From Archegozetes longisetosus (Eukaryota; Arthropoda; Arachnida; Sarcoptiformes; Trhypochthoniidae): 64,000 nucleotides of DNA. Positions 13,830 through 26,454 of this stretch are shown one piece after another (the stretch's first letter is position 1; every line of letters starts with the position of its first letter). The stretch lies in contig JAEMBT020000003.1 of NCBI GenBank assembly GCA_018873245.2, positions 5,661,843 through 5,725,842 of the forward strand, in the 5' to 3' direction. Both the position numbers and the translations under genes were made by a program. The notes below the pieces were generated by a model, which searched no databases, was not told where the DNA came from, and worked only from the letters and a program-made list of their open reading frames with translations.

Positions 13830-13840
13830 TCATATAATTT

Positions 13841-13891
13841 AATAAAATTAACACAATTCCTAATTTATAAAATATTTTTAATTTTAATAAA
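13841..13891 (+). terminator. Polyadenylation signals of UBE3C
   Basis: AATAAA occurs at 13841-13846 and again at 13886-13891. The first is only 12 nt past the UBE3C stop. The second ends 2 nt before the last codon of the opposite gene, so use of either would place the UBE3C cleavage site close to or inside the WDR83 coding region. Confidence 0.45.
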
Positions 13892-13893
13892 GC

Positions 13894-15137
13894 CTAATTT
13901 TCATCATCTTTGATTGCGTCCTGACTTTCTTGTGATTGATCGCTCCATAAGTAAACTTTTGTTTCGGCTGCGGTCAATAATTTATTGGCGCTTGGATGAG
14001 AACTCAGGGAATGTACGACACGATGATTCACGTGTTGAAGCTTTGCGCATATATTAGACTGAAATTAAACGTTTTTTAGCTAAAATATTCCGACAATGAA
14101 TTATTTAGATAATTGCAAACCTCTATGAGATCCCAACAATAAACAGATCCATCTTCTGAACCCGAAAGGATAATTGAGTCGCTACTAGTGAGACAGCTAT
14201 CAATTCTATATTTGCTATTTGAATGACCAGTATATCTATTTAATAAACAATGAATGAATCGAAAATCATGGCATGAAATCAGTTATGTTCTCACTCTGCG
14301 AGTGCATCACCGGTTGTCTTATCAATCAATTTGACTGTGTTGTTTAGGCAACTAATTAGTATACATTGACCATCTTTGGTAAGACAAACACTGGTTATTG
14401 AACCTGTCAATTGAACGTAAAATCCAAGAAATTAACCTTCTAAGTCATAGTTGAATTAATAAATCATTTACTATTGACTCGATCGCAATTCATGATTCCT
14501 TTCCTGAGGTCATATCTCCTGACTCTACAATCCAGAGATGCGGTTAGTATTTCATGATCAGAAACAGCAATTGAAGAGACGCTGTCTTTTGCTTCATCTA
14601 ATATCTGAATGGGTTCTTTAGAATGACTCTTGCAATCCCAGACTTTGACAGTTCCGTCAACAGAAGCGGATAGTATTACAGATGAGTCTTCATTGAACTT
14701 GACCGAATTGACAGTTGCGACATGTGCTCTGTATCGCTTCACCACTTGTGCGGTCGACACGTCCCACAGAAGTACACACTTATCCATACCTCCGGACACA
14801 ATATGACTGCTATCACACGACCCCTGACAGTCCATCACTTCATATCCGTGACCGCTATATGTTTGTAGTAGTAATCCTTTGACAGGATTCCATAATTTCA
14901 AGCTTTTATCACTTCCACATGTAATGCAATAGTCGCCATCAGCTAATAGTCAACAATTAAGCAATAATTAGACTTTTAATAACTAATGACAACAGTTAGA
15001 AAGTAATGAAAATCATTTTAGGTTTAAATCAAATCTATGAAAATAAATAGAAATCGTGTGAAACCATTGAATCTGACAGCACGAACAGCTCCTTGTTTAC
15101 AATCAATGCTTCTTAATTGATGTATTGGTAAAGACAT
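13894..15137 (-). CDS. Wdr83: WD repeat protein 83 / MORG1
   Basis: Seven-bladed WD40 scaffold of 310 aa (human 315). WDR83/MORG1 organises MAPK modules and is also found with spliceosome complexes (family knowledge). Exons are 15137-15065, 14942-14472, 14403-14295, 14235-14121 and 14058-13894; phases agree and total 933 nt. Diagnostic stretches include YCITCGSDKSLKLWNP, TYSGHGYEVMD, GGMDKCVLLWDV, KFNEDSSVILSASVDGTVK, LDEAKDSVSSI and VRRYDLRKG. The last exon carries the final blade strand (TKVYLWSD) and a short acidic tail. The start MSLPIHQL sits just before the family segment CKQGAVRAVRFN. The gene is tail-to-tail with UBE3C, with only 64 nt between the stop codons. It is head-to-head with Rab3, whose candidate first exon starts 238 nt upstream. 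Confidence 0.95.
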
Positions 15138-16845
15138 GATCGCAATGTTCATCTAATATCATAATCAGTTGTGAACAAATTCAAATTTATCCTAAGTTGT
15201 TATGAGATGATAGGTGTCACTGAAGACAACCTTAAGTGAAGTAACTGAAGACTGCGCAGGAGTGGTGACAAACTGGTCCAAAATCAGACACTCATTCGAT
15301 TCAGTGTTTCTGTTGACAAAAACATTATTTTATAAATTAATTTAAAATAAATATTTAGCATTAATTACTACGAAAATGCTGGACTCATCGCGTGGAAGAG
15401 TACGTATTATTTGAAAGTTAATTAATGTGTAATAAATAATTGAAATGATTGGGTATTTAGTTGAGGAAAGATTGAGTAGTAATAAAAATAGAGATAAGTC
15501 AATATGTGATTCAATAAGTAAGTCAATTGAACGAAAGGTAACACAACGTCCATATCATATTGACGAACATCGAGCCAACCTTATAACCTCTATTCTAACT
15601 ATTTTACAAATTATCTATTTGTTCTCTATTTTGTTTCTTGTTTGATCGTTTTTTGTTGTATTTTTGTTGTATTTTGCCTCTTGATTTGTGCCTACACTCT
15701 ACCCTCTATTTTGACTGTTTCTGCTCCATCTCATTTCACTTGAAGGGTCACTAATTGACCAAAATATTGATCAAAATATGAATATCAATTTTAGATTATT
15801 ACTTAAATGTTGCAATTGTAAATTAAATGATGGAATCAGTGTTTTGTTTGAATAGTACTTTCAAATAAGTTTATAAGTAATACAATATAAATCACGAGCA
15901 TATTTCGATTGCCATAATGTAATTGTTTTTCAAATTAAATCGATTATCAATAATAAACCAGAAGTTATTCACTTCTCTATAATATCCATACTGTTTGTTT
16001 ATTTTAGTACTATTTTAGCTATTTTTCAAATTATATTAATGACACTAATATTTTATGAACTTATCAAAAATGACTGAATCTTTAAATTGGTGTTTAAAAT
16101 GATTAGCAAATGGCAAAATAGTGAAGTAAATGTTTGACTTGATCAATATTGCTCTCAATTTGAATTATAATACCTCTAAATGACAGCCTATTAAACTGTA
16201 ACAAATTGAATTGACTCTAAATTGACTCAAAATTGACAATAAATGCATGAGCGATAAATGAATAATTATTGATATAAAATAATACAATATTATTGTTTGA
16301 GTAAATAAACTTGTTTGAAGAACTTATTAATTACATTGAATGGATAGGTCTTTATACTGACTCTATAATTTCTTATACCTTACCTAAGTGTTTCAGTTTG
16401 TTCCTCTCTCATTTACTCTTTTATTTTCTCTATTATTTTCACTTTATTCAAATCTCAAGTTTCATTTTGATCTAGTATTATATTTTAGTTTTTGCGACTT
16501 ATCGGATTTCCTGTTTTTTGTTTAAATTTAAGCTGATTATTCGAAGAATATTCAAATTATGCCAGTTCTATTAATAGCGTGATTTCTAATTGAACTTTTG
16601 CGATATAATTAGTATAATAATTGAAATTGTATTTTGACTGAGCTGTTAAACACCTAACACACTTGATAAGTGGAGATATTTTTTCGCATCCTTCGTACAA
16701 AGTGATTCAATTGTTCAAAAGATTAGATTATATGTACAATAAAGCGAACAAAACTTAATTATATTTCCTAAAATTATTTCAAAATAGTTTTATGTGCTTT
16801 ACAAACAATACAAATATAAATTAATTGAAATTGATTGCTGTACAG
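15138..16845. other. Divergent promoter region and probable 5' intron of Rab3
   Basis: The WDR83 start faces left and Rab3 faces right. A candidate Rab3 first coding exon is 15376-15399: ATG plus seven codons, then a strong donor GTACGT. The base just before the conserved Rab3 Met ends a good acceptor (TTGATTGCTGTACAG at 16831-16845), so at least one upstream exon, coding or 5' UTR, must exist. The rest (15400-16830) is AT-rich DNA in which I see no other feature. Confidence 0.45.
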
Positions 16846-17632
16846 ATGGCTGGAGGACAAGATCAGAAATGGCAAAAAGACGCTGCGGACCAAAATTTTG
16901 ATTACATGTTCAAAATTCTGATAATCGGTAACAGTAGTGTTGGCAAAACATCATTTCTATTCCGTTATGCAGACGATTCATTCACATCAGCGTTTGTCAG
17001 TACTGTTGGCATTGATTTTAAAGTGAAAACTGTCTTCAGACAAGATAAAAGAGTGAAACTTCAAATTTGGGTGAGAATAAGTTAGATTCGAGTGAATTAT
17101 TTGAGTCTATATAAGAAATATTTATAAATAGGACACAGCTGGACAAGAAAGATATCGAACTATAACTACCGCCTACTATCGCGGAGCCATGGGTTTCATA
17201 CTCATGTATGACGTAACTAATGAAGAATCTTTCAATAGTGTTCAGGACTGGTATGAGTCCAATAGTTCTCCCAATCTAGACATTTCTACAATTTCTTAAC
17301 TCTTCTCAATCTGTTTTAGGGTCACCCAAATTAAGACTTATTCATGGGATAACGCGCAGGTCATACTTGTTGGTAATAAGTGTGATATGGAAGACGAGCG
17401 CGTGGTCTCATTCGAACGCGGAAAACAATTGGCCGATCAATTAGGACTAGAATTTTTTGAAACATCAGCAAAAGAGAACATAAATGTTAAGTCTGTTTTT
17501 GAACGTTTAGTTGATATAATTTGCGATAAAATGTCTGAAAGTTTAGACTCGGACCCGACTTTGGTGAACGCTCCTAAAGGCACTCGTCTTACAGATAATC
17601 CTCTTCCACAAAACAGTGGTTGTCAGTGTTAA
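16846..17632 (+). CDS. Rab3: Rab3 small GTPase
   Basis: Synaptic-vesicle Rab that controls regulated exocytosis through RIM and other effectors (family knowledge). Exons are 16846-17070, 17132-17250 and 17320-17632, giving 218 aa. The P-loop is GNSSVGKT (residues 28-35). The effector region reads [13 protein letters not shown], switch II is [19 protein letters not shown], and base recognition uses GNKCDMED and ETSAKEN. The Rab3-specific N-terminus [16 protein letters not shown] and the motif [13 protein letters not shown] are present. The C-terminus GCQC carries the CXC signal for double geranylgeranylation. An upstream in-frame exon (15376-15399) could add eight residues before the conserved Met. 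The sequence is almost identical in pattern to insect Rab3 and intact. Confidence 0.97.
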
Positions 17633-17875
17633 GGCTTGTCTCAGTATATTGTATTGCAATGTAATCATTCCATCTATTAGTAATCAAATTATAAATTTGT
17701 TCTAACTCAAGTCCACTAATTTGGTAATCCTTTAAATTTCTTACGAAATAAGCCCGTCGTGATCTCTCGAATAGTTCAATTATCTATTTATTTGATTCAA
17801 TTTAAAGGTTTACTAAGTTATGAGATATCGTATATCAAAAAGGTTGATGTTTGCAATTATTTAAATATAAATAAT

Positions 17876-17928
17876 TATAAATATATATATAAATATATAT
17901 ATATATAAGTATTATATATATATATAAT
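17876..17928. repeat. AT dinucleotide-rich tract
   Basis: An imperfect run of TA/AT dinucleotides downstream of Rab3, interrupted by AAAT and AAGT. It is a simple-sequence repeat. Confidence 0.85.
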
Positions 17929-19373
17929 TACAGGTATGCCTGTATATACAATACACCGTATATACGAATTCGTTAAGATCTCAGTACTAAATAGCTATTG
18001 CAGTACTGTCTGTCAAATTGATATTTGCACGCATTCAACAGATTATTTGAATACATTGCACACATTGTAAATGAGATGATAATTGCTATAAGAAGGAGAT
18101 TTGTGTTCATTTTATCAGTGCTATAAAGCATGTAATGTTCCACTCCATGATTCGCATTTAACGCCTAATCCCAAAGATTTATTTTTAAATCTAATTTACC
18201 GATTCTAAGTCAATATTTTAGTCATTTTTATGTTATTTTTGTTACTTTTCTTTTAATTCTCTTATTTTTTCTTTTTTTATTGTTTTTATATGTTGTAAAT
18301 TGAGTATACATTCCAACCTGAAAACTAGTATTATTTTGTGCCAAAAATGGTCGAAATGATTGCACATCTTATCATGTATACAAATGTATGTAATTTTGCC
18401 GTTAATCCTCAAAATCATATATCTGACAATTTTTATCAGGCTTCGTCTTATCGATGCTTTTAAAAATGCCATCTAAAGTGATCACATCTAACTTAACAAT
18501 TAATTGTTATGTAGGGCGACCACAGATGTGATCGATTGTTTTGATTTACCTGATAGTTAAGAAATTTTAGAGAATTGATCGTATTGAGAATAACGGAATA
18601 AAACATTACATACAAAACCTAACATACAGTAATTGCCGTCAATTATAAAAAGCTTAAAATATCTGAATATAATTATCGAACATATCTTTTGATTTATTTA
18701 TTTAGATTTATTTTACTAATTATTAAATTAATGGGTAAATGTTGAAATATTGAGTCGAAGCACAATCATTAGATCTACTGTAATTTATGGTCAATTATCT
18801 GATAACGTCAATTGCGTATTGCTTCGTTTGTGCTTTTTATTGTAAATCTAGTCCATAATCCAAATCATACTATCATTAGTTATGATTTTAACTGTGCTAA
18901 AATTATGCTACTCTTTTCAAATACTATTTATTTTAATTTATTACTTTCATTCTATTACACATTTTTTCATTGTATGCCTCCAATTGACAGTAATTTTCAT
19001 TATTTTGAGAATCAAATGCAACTTATCAGTCGAAACTACAATAATTAACAGCAATTTGATTATTGATGAGCAGAGCAGTGTTATGTCGTCTAATCTGGTT
19101 TTGTTATATGCCACCTTTGACAATATTACAATTTAGTCATATTACTCACTCTTATTAATTGATGTTATTATTAAATTTTATTTTTTATAATTTAAACTAA
19201 ATAGTTTGAGTGTCAAGAATGTTGAGCACCTAATTACGTACAAGGAATTGAAAAGAAATTGAATGTAACTATTTAGATAAGGTAATTATGAATGGGTAGT
19301 GTAGTATTGTTTTTTAACGTGATGTACTATTAATCACTAAACACATAGGCTACTCACTTTTTTCTTTTGATAC

Positions 19374-19374
<1 letters not shown>

Positions 19375-19404
<30 letters not shown>
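19375..19404. repeat. (ATT)10 microsatellite
   Basis: Ten uninterrupted ATT units in the intergenic region between Rab3 and the Siva-like gene. Likely polymorphic in length. Confidence 0.9.
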
Positions 19405-19407
<3 letters not shown>

Positions 19408-19797
19408 CTGAAATTTTGGTCAAATGATTGATTAGTTGTACGATATATATCGCTATTAGTTGTATATATATAGAGTACATACCACTGCTGTGCTGCTGAT
19501 GCCCTTCTCATTCTTTTCTCATTCAAACAATTAGTAAATTATAACTAAATTAGAATTAATAATAAACTTAATATTTAAATATTGATTGTGACGAATGTTT
19601 AAAGAGTTAATATAACCTTTTGTCATGAGTTATGATTTATATCTTTAAATTGTTTATTTTTATCAAATTATTTACACGTCATAAATGCATTTGAAAACAA
19701 TATATTGTAAAAAATCAATTAGAGATATAAATAAAGTTGTTGTCAAAATTGATTAGCATTTATTCATTTGACTCATATTCTAATCTTCTAATTATAT

Positions 19798-20265
19798 TCA
19801 AGAACTGCATGAAAGACAACATCCAATGTTGTCCTGATGTGAAAATTCATAGCTTTTTACAGCACATAAACGACAGTAAGTATTAGTACATCGAAAACAG
19901 ATTAGCAAACAATCAGAACAAATTGCTCTTTCGCAGAAATAACATGAGTTTGATTCCAAATGATATATTGATAAACAATTGAAGCATTTCTTAGCATTTG
20001 AATCTTGACAATTATCATTGATTGTATCAGTTCTCAGCGTTTCTCTACGAGATCGTGAATTCATTAATTGATTTAATGACAACTGAAGCGTAACTGAAAT
20101 CAAATGTATTTTAAATTGAAACTTGTGTCTAAATATAGTTGAAAATCAATTACTATTAAACATTTGATACAGACCTGACTGTGATCTATTTACAAATGAA
20201 CCACGAATTCGTTTGTTATTTCTATGGTTGTCTTCTTCATCTTCAAAGTTGCGCTTGTTTGACAT
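19798..20265 (-). CDS. Siva-like apoptosis regulatory protein
   Basis: A 128-aa protein in two exons (20265-20175 and 20093-19798), with a phase-1 intron of 81 nt. The N-terminus is short and basic (MSNKRNFEDEEDN). The C-terminal half is a Cys-rich zinc-binding region with the order CFNC, CYFCERAIC, CLLICFRC, CRLC and CLSC. This spacing and the CERAIC segment follow the C-terminal domain of Siva, a CD27- and XIAP-binding pro-apoptotic protein in vertebrates. The fly and mite roles are not inferred here. The protein is shorter than human Siva-1 (175 aa), and the N-terminal amphipathic helix region is not obviously conserved. A RING- or B-box-like alternative is less likely, because the Cys order fits Siva across its length. 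Its start faces TGFBRAP1, so the two share a 1-kb divergent interval. Confidence 0.75.
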
Positions 20266-21287
20266 TTCCTGTTCTGTCAAATTAAATCAAATTCAATCTC
20301 AATATAATATAGTTATTAGTCTTACTGTAGTTAAGACCAGTAATAATCACTTGTTTACAATTTTATCATAGATTATGATCAAAAGTCGGTTATTATTTCA
20401 TAGCAGTAAATGTACTGAATAAAACCAATATTTGGATCGAATTTATGTCAATCTAAACTTCAGTTTGTTTTAACATTCATCGATAGGTTGGAGATTTATA
20501 AGAAATTAATTCAACTAAAACTTCAATTTTTCGCTAATTATTTCATTAAAAATTGATTAAAAATCTAATTTACACTAAAATCGACTTAATATAAAATAAG
20601 GTTAATGATTACAATGTTGAATAAATGGTTTGAAATTTTCACAATTTGTAAATAAAAATTTCTGTCCATGTATTAGAAACAAAATTAGAGAAAACGCGAT
20701 TATGCTTACAATACTTGTTCAGTGAAATTCAACTGAAGGGTAATTATTGTGACTGTATTTAACAGACGTTAGAAATGAATATCTCTTTAGTGTTACGTAA
20801 TGTTGGACTGACTCCCACTCGAAATGTTTACACTTGTTTCTATTGATTCTTTTTATAATTTTAAACTTAAAACTTAATCAATTATATGATTACTATTCAT
20901 ATCAAGAATAATAAACAAACTGAAAAAATAATAATAATTTCATTTTCAAATTTATTCTCTGATATCATTTCTAATAAATTATAAATAACTTGTATTTTGA
21001 TAACAGATTTGAGGCCAAAATCGATTAATTTATTAGAGAATTGACTGTGAAATACAAATTTAAATTGAATCAACTCTTCTTTGATAGTTCATATTTCGTT
21101 TGAATTTCTAAACAAAAGCATTAATTTTCGTAATTTCTAACTCGCAACCAAACAAAGGTATGAGAAATAAGACTAAAATAAATGATTTTAACAGTTTATA
21201 ATTGAATATGAATGCTAAAAATAGGATTGCCGGTTATTATGAATTGTTAGCTATTGGAACAAATCATATTTTGAAAAGTTGATAACA
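20266..21287. other. Divergent promoter region of Siva-like and TGFBRAP1 genes
   Basis: AT-rich DNA between two head-to-head starts. I see no coding exon, array or RNA gene. The promoters of both neighbours should lie here. Confidence 0.4.
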
Positions 21288-24200
21288 ATGAGTGTTAAAG
21301 CTTTCGAGCTCTCATCAGTCATAGAGAAAGTAACAGTTGGAGACAGGATTCGCATTCAAGTATGACTTATTATATAACCAAATTTTAAATTAATTCAATT
21401 TCATCAATTCATAGATTGAATGCATTGAATACTGTGGTAAAAGTCTGTATGTGGGCACTTACGACAGTTTTGTGATTGAATTCAAGTGTGATAATAATCG
21501 GAGCGCATCGCAAATACAACAACATTCAATTTACAAATATTTAGGACTTAAAAAGCCTGTCATCATTCTTAAAGCTATTTTCATATTAGAACGCATTCTA
21601 TGTGTTTGTGATTCAAATCTAATCATTTTAAACCAACAAGACTTAGAGGTTGTCTCCTACGGAACTAAATTGAAAAATGTCAATACTCTTTGCCTGAACG
21701 AGAACCCATCGAATAGTAATCCATTTAGTGTTCAATTATGTATAGCGAGAAGAAAACAACTTCTTGTATATAATCTAACTTCTGAGAAGATGATAGCTCT
21801 CAAAGAAATATCAATCAGTGAACCGGCACTCTCTTTATCGATGGATGGCCAATACATATGTGTTGGAACTGATTCCCAATTCATGATTGTTAACTGGGAG
21901 ACAACTCATATCCAAGATCTTTGTGCCTCTGACAGTGAGATTGCAGTTCCTATTTCCAAAAGGATCACTAAAGAAGAGTTTCTAATCAGTGGTCCATCTT
22001 CTTTGGGACTGTTTGTCAAAACAACTGGTATTTCAGATAAGCCTCCGCTTCAGTGGGGTTCCGATATAATGTCGATCGCTTATAGTCATCCTTACATCTT
22101 ATGTCTGAGCAATCGCGCACTTTCTATATTTAGGTAAAAATGATTTTCAAAATGTGTTCAAAGTAATTAATTTTTTCAAATTTATGCTTCACAGTGTAGT
22201 CGACCAGCAATTAAAACAACAGATTCCATTCACTGGTGGAACTTATTTGGACAACTTTGACGGAAATATTCTAATATCTTCTACTGATAGTATATTTTCG
22301 TTAAAACCGGTTGCATGGGAAAAACAAGTCCAAATGCTTCTGGCCAATAGAAAAGTTAAAGAAGCGCTTGATTTAAGTGAAAACTGGCATGAGGCAGGAG
22401 TTTCTAAAGAAAACTTTAACAAATATATTATTAAAATCAAGCAAGAGGCAGGTTTTGTCGAATTTTCTCAAAGAAATTTCATTGAAGCGAAGCAGCTCTT
22501 CATTGATGGCAACTTAGACGTACTTGAGTTGATTGATTTGTATGATTTGTTGCCGGAAGACTTGACACTAAAACGATCGGTTCAACACTATATCGATAAT
22601 ATTAACAGTTTAACTAAAAATAATAGTGAACATTTAGATGAATATAAATTATTTCTACTAGAATTTCTCGAAGAATTGATTTCAACTAAGTCAGAGCAAT
22701 ACCAAAATCGTGAAATCGAAATCAATACAGCATTGATTATTTTGTACTCAGAATTTAAGTCACATTCTGAAAATTTGATAAAAATCTTAAGTGATACAAA
22801 TTTGAAATTTGATTGCGATTGGATAGTTAAACACTTGGAGCTAAAAAGTCATTATCACGCTCTAGCTGTTCATTACTCTCTAAATAAAACCACTTATGAT
22901 AAAGCAATAGATATTTGGATCAAAATTGAAACCAATGTTTATTTCGACGAATCATACCCAGGCCTGTCCTGTATCGCAAAGTTTTTGAGTTCAATAGACG
23001 ACGAATTACTCATTCTCAACAATATAGACTTTGTTCTTGAAAGAGATCAAAGTCTGGGCGCTTCAGTTTTGATCAATAGAGAAGATAAAAATACTCAATT
23101 GGATGCGGATACTATCACTAAACATCTTCAAAGGTATCCAGAAGCAGAGCAAATATATTTGGAATATTTAGTATTCCAGCTGAAAATAGAGGTGAGCACT
23201 AATCAATTTGTTTTACATATTAAGTGTTTTGATTGACTCTTTGAACTCCAAATTAAACTAAGAGTTGTTTTAAAATATTTCTGACAACTTAAAAGTTGAA
23301 ATATTTATGAAATTGGGTCATGCCTGAAATCTTAAAAATGTTTCTCAATGTCTCATATATTTTGTGGATAAGTAGAAGTTTAACAAACTTTCGTAGTAAT
23401 TCGAAACAAATTCAATGTCGAATAAATCAAAAAGAAGAAGAAAAAATGATAAATTATAGAAATAAGCAGTTTATACAAATTTTCAGTTGAGTCAATAATA
23501 GTAATAATATTGGAATTTAATACTTAAACCACTAAAATAGATTGTCAGCTGCAGGATTGACTGAGCTTTACTTTGAATATTTTCAAACTAATGTTTGTAT
23601 CATTTGAAAGAGAGTTAATGTAAAGCGTTAAACAGCACTTTGCAGTGAGGTGTTATCTTAATTAACCCTAAAACCATTCTTTGTAAGTTTTGCCTATTAT
23701 CCTAAAAACGTTTTTATAAGAAAAAATTCAAAATTCAAATGGTTTGAATTCATTAATCAAACGGCATTCTTTTTTTCGTAGTTTATTTCCTGAGTCGTGA
23801 GTTTTTAATCGTTGTATTAAATCAAGTTTGACGAAAACAATGTTTTATCTATTAATTCTTAAAACATACTATTTGTTATAATTTGAATTGTGCACATCTA
23901 TAGGTACCGATTATCTAATGTTTCTGTCCTTTGAGAAAAATTCACTCAATTCCATTGTACAGTTTCAATGAAAATTCATTAGTAATGCAAACCTTTTCTC
24001 ATCATAAGTTTGTTTTCAAAATTCTAGTACAGCCATAAATCAAAAGTGTTGAAAAATTTTACATTTAAATCATAAAAGTTCGTTTGAAAACCTTCACATT
24101 TTACTTAATTGCCTTTTGAGTGAGATGTTTGTTGAAAATGAATGTCTTGAATAATGGAACTGTTTTCAATTGTTTTTATTGTTTATTCCTATAGACAGAG

Positions 24201-25091
24201 AAGTTCCACACACATCTCGCCGTTACATACATTGAAAACTTAGTAAAACTACTAGAAACTGATGGCTATCATTCTGAGGCTGTTAATAAATTGAGAGAGA
24301 AATTGCAGCACTTGTTGAGTCAGTCATCTCTTTATAGAACTCAATTGATTCTGGGAAAAGCCATTGAGGCCAAACTCCATTACGAATGTGCAATTCTTTA
24401 CGGAAAATTAGGCGAACACGAGAAAACCTTAAGCATATTTGTTGAGCAGCTGCAAGACTATAAACTTGCGGAAAAATATTGTCTTCAATTCTATTCTGGG
24501 AAAAATGACTTAAAGCAAAGATATAAATTGTTTCATACTCTACTTGGAATTTATCTCGATCTCAGTCAAAGGTATTTAAAGCTCTAACTCTAGTCATTTA
24601 CAGCATAAAGTATCGATTATTTTTCAATCAATATTATAGAAATGTCTCTAATCTGGTCACTCCAGCCTTGGAATTACTTAATAATGAAGTCACTGAATTC
24701 GATACAATCAAAGTATTGAAATTGATTCCCCAAAACTGGTCCATTTCTATAATCGAACAATTCTTGAACAAAGGAATTCGTCGTTCAGTTCACCGATTGC
24801 GTCAGTCGATGGTAACTAAAGGTCTCGTCGTAACTGAAAATAGAATCGTTAAGCACGAGAAGCTGATGACAGAACGAAAGTTTTTATTTTTAAACGAAGA
24901 CAGGTATGGATTGGATGATTAGATGATTATTGAAATTGAAATGTTTTTTGTATTATATATTTTGTAGAGTTTGTACAGTTTGCAGAACAAGTATAACAGA
25001 ACCCGAATTTATGTGGTTTCCAACTTTCCAAATAGTATTACATCCTCACTGTGGTAAAGGTCTAGCTGTCAATTCTAATAAATTATCCTAA
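21288..25091 (+). CDS. Tgfbrap1: TGF-beta receptor-associated protein 1 / Vps3-like CORVET subunit
   Basis: An 850-aa homologue of TGFBRAP1 (human 860), the metazoan Vps3 counterpart that joins the CORVET tether on early endosomes (family knowledge). Exons are 21288-21359, 21415-22133, 22195-23191, 24195-24571, 24640-24903 and 24968-25091; phases agree and total 2553 nt. The N-terminal citron-homology region starts MSVKAFELSSVIEKV and contains IECIEYCGKSLYVGTYDSF and LCLNENPSNSNPF. The middle has the helical repeat (QAGFVEFSQRNFIEAKQLF; HYSLNKTTYDKAIDIWIKI). The Vps39-like segment includes ILYGKLGEHEKTLSIFVEQL and LFHTLLGIYLDL. The last exon has the degenerate RING pair VCTVC with a distal HPHC, as in the human protein. 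Intron 3 (23192-24194) is about 1 kb, while the others are 55-68 nt. Confidence 0.95.
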
Positions 25092-25838
25092 AATCTATTA
25101 TTTATTTATTCCAACTTCAAGTTCATTCCAATGATAGATAGTCTATTAACTGTTTTATAAACCAATTTAAATTAAATTAATTAATTTATTCAATGTTATA
25201 AAATTTGACAGAAGTTTATAATGACTTAAGTCGAAACTTTTATAGGCAAAGCTTAATTCCATTGTTTAATTAAGTAGTTTTATAACTTATTAAAGTCTTA
25301 TAAACTATTTTATTTCACTTTCGATTGTATGCAATGTTACTCGACGTGAATAATAATTATGATCGGTTTTGAATCTGAAATCTAAGTTTAATTTATTGTT
25401 ATCGACGTGTAGCCTGCACACAAATGATTGAATAAATAATAATTATTTATCGTTCAGGTATATTCGAGGTCAGATTTAGCATATTTAGTACAAGAATGTG
25501 ATTTACATAATTTTATTTACGGTTAAACTCGTAGTTATTTAAGGGCATATTTCTAGAGGCACACTAAAGGAATTGTTTATTGCAATGGTTGCCTTATTGT
25601 TAAAACTGATAGGTTATCTGGGATACAATTAACTAATTGCAATGCATTGCGGACTCGTTAAAGTGCAAAATAATTTTTATATCCAATTTTTATTTTCACC
25701 TATCTCTCATCTGATTTTTCAATTTTGGTGAAAGTTAATCTAATGCAAAGTTATTGCAACCTAAAAATGATTTTAAAATCAAATCCCACTTATGATTGTT
25801 TGATGCGATTGTACGGAAACACCTTCACATTAAGTAAA

Positions 25839-25917
25839 TTGAATAGTAAAGTCACAAAATTTTATTGAATAGTAAAGTCACAAAATTTTATTGAATAGTG
25901 AAGTAAAAAAAAGTTTA
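25839..25917. repeat. 26-bp tandem repeat, about three copies
   Basis: Two identical 26-bp units (25839-25864 and 25865-25890), beginning TTGAATAGTAAAGTCACA, are followed by a degenerate third unit that starts TTGAATAGTGAAGTAAA. A young local duplication. Confidence 0.9.
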
Positions 25918-26150
25918 TTCAATAACAATTTGAGCGGTTTGATTACGAAATCATGCGCCCTAATGAATAAGATTTCCTTAATTTAACGGAAACTGGAGTT
26001 TATATTAAAAGTGATGTTACTCTAAACAGCGATTGACCGTATTGAATGTTAAATCATAAAATATAGGTCTACAGGTAAGTAGTCATCAAAAGATGTTTAT
26101 TGAGGTCCTATTCAATTGCCTCACTATTAAAGCTATTTGAGCCTATCGGC

Positions 26151-26162
26151 GACGCATGCGCA
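26151..26162. promoter_or_regulatory. NRF1-like GC palindrome
   Basis: GACGCATGCGCA stands out in AT-rich DNA. Its reverse complement TGCGCATGCGTC fits the NRF1/Ewg consensus YGCGCAYGCGCR except at position 11, T for C. It lies about 300 nt before the start codon of the NHERF-like gene and could be a core-promoter element. Inference only. Confidence 0.4.
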
Positions 26163-26454
26163 TCAGTTTCAATCGTCTGAAAGCAATTTGAGAGAAAAAG
26201 TAGAGAAACTTGTTTTGAGTCAGTCTTAGTTTTAGTGTGTTGTGAGCCATGTTTTGTCATGACTTAGGCGACGACTTATTATTATTATAACTTTTGTTCT
26301 ATTCAAACCAAACCGCAAACGAAATTTCAGTATTGACCTGACGCCTTATCAGCTACTCATTTGTTTTATTATTTAAATAACTTATAAATAAACGATTATT
26401 TCTTATAAGACTTCATTTTCCTAATAACAAAACTTTTCTAAGCAATCTTAAAGA

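Larger units (their letters stand above)
17633..19797. other. Convergent intergenic region
   Basis: Non-coding DNA between the stops of Rab3 (+) and the Siva-like gene (-). It holds an (AT)n-rich tract and an (ATT)10 array, listed separately. Short open frames at 18242-18472 and 18812-19136 are very AT-rich, lack recognisable motifs and look like chance. Confidence 0.45.
25092..26454. other. Intergenic region upstream of NHERF-like gene
   Basis: Holds the TGFBRAP1 3' end, a 26-bp tandem repeat (25839-25917) and an NRF1-like palindrome (26151-26162) about 300 nt ahead of the next start codon. I see no coding exon. Confidence 0.45.
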
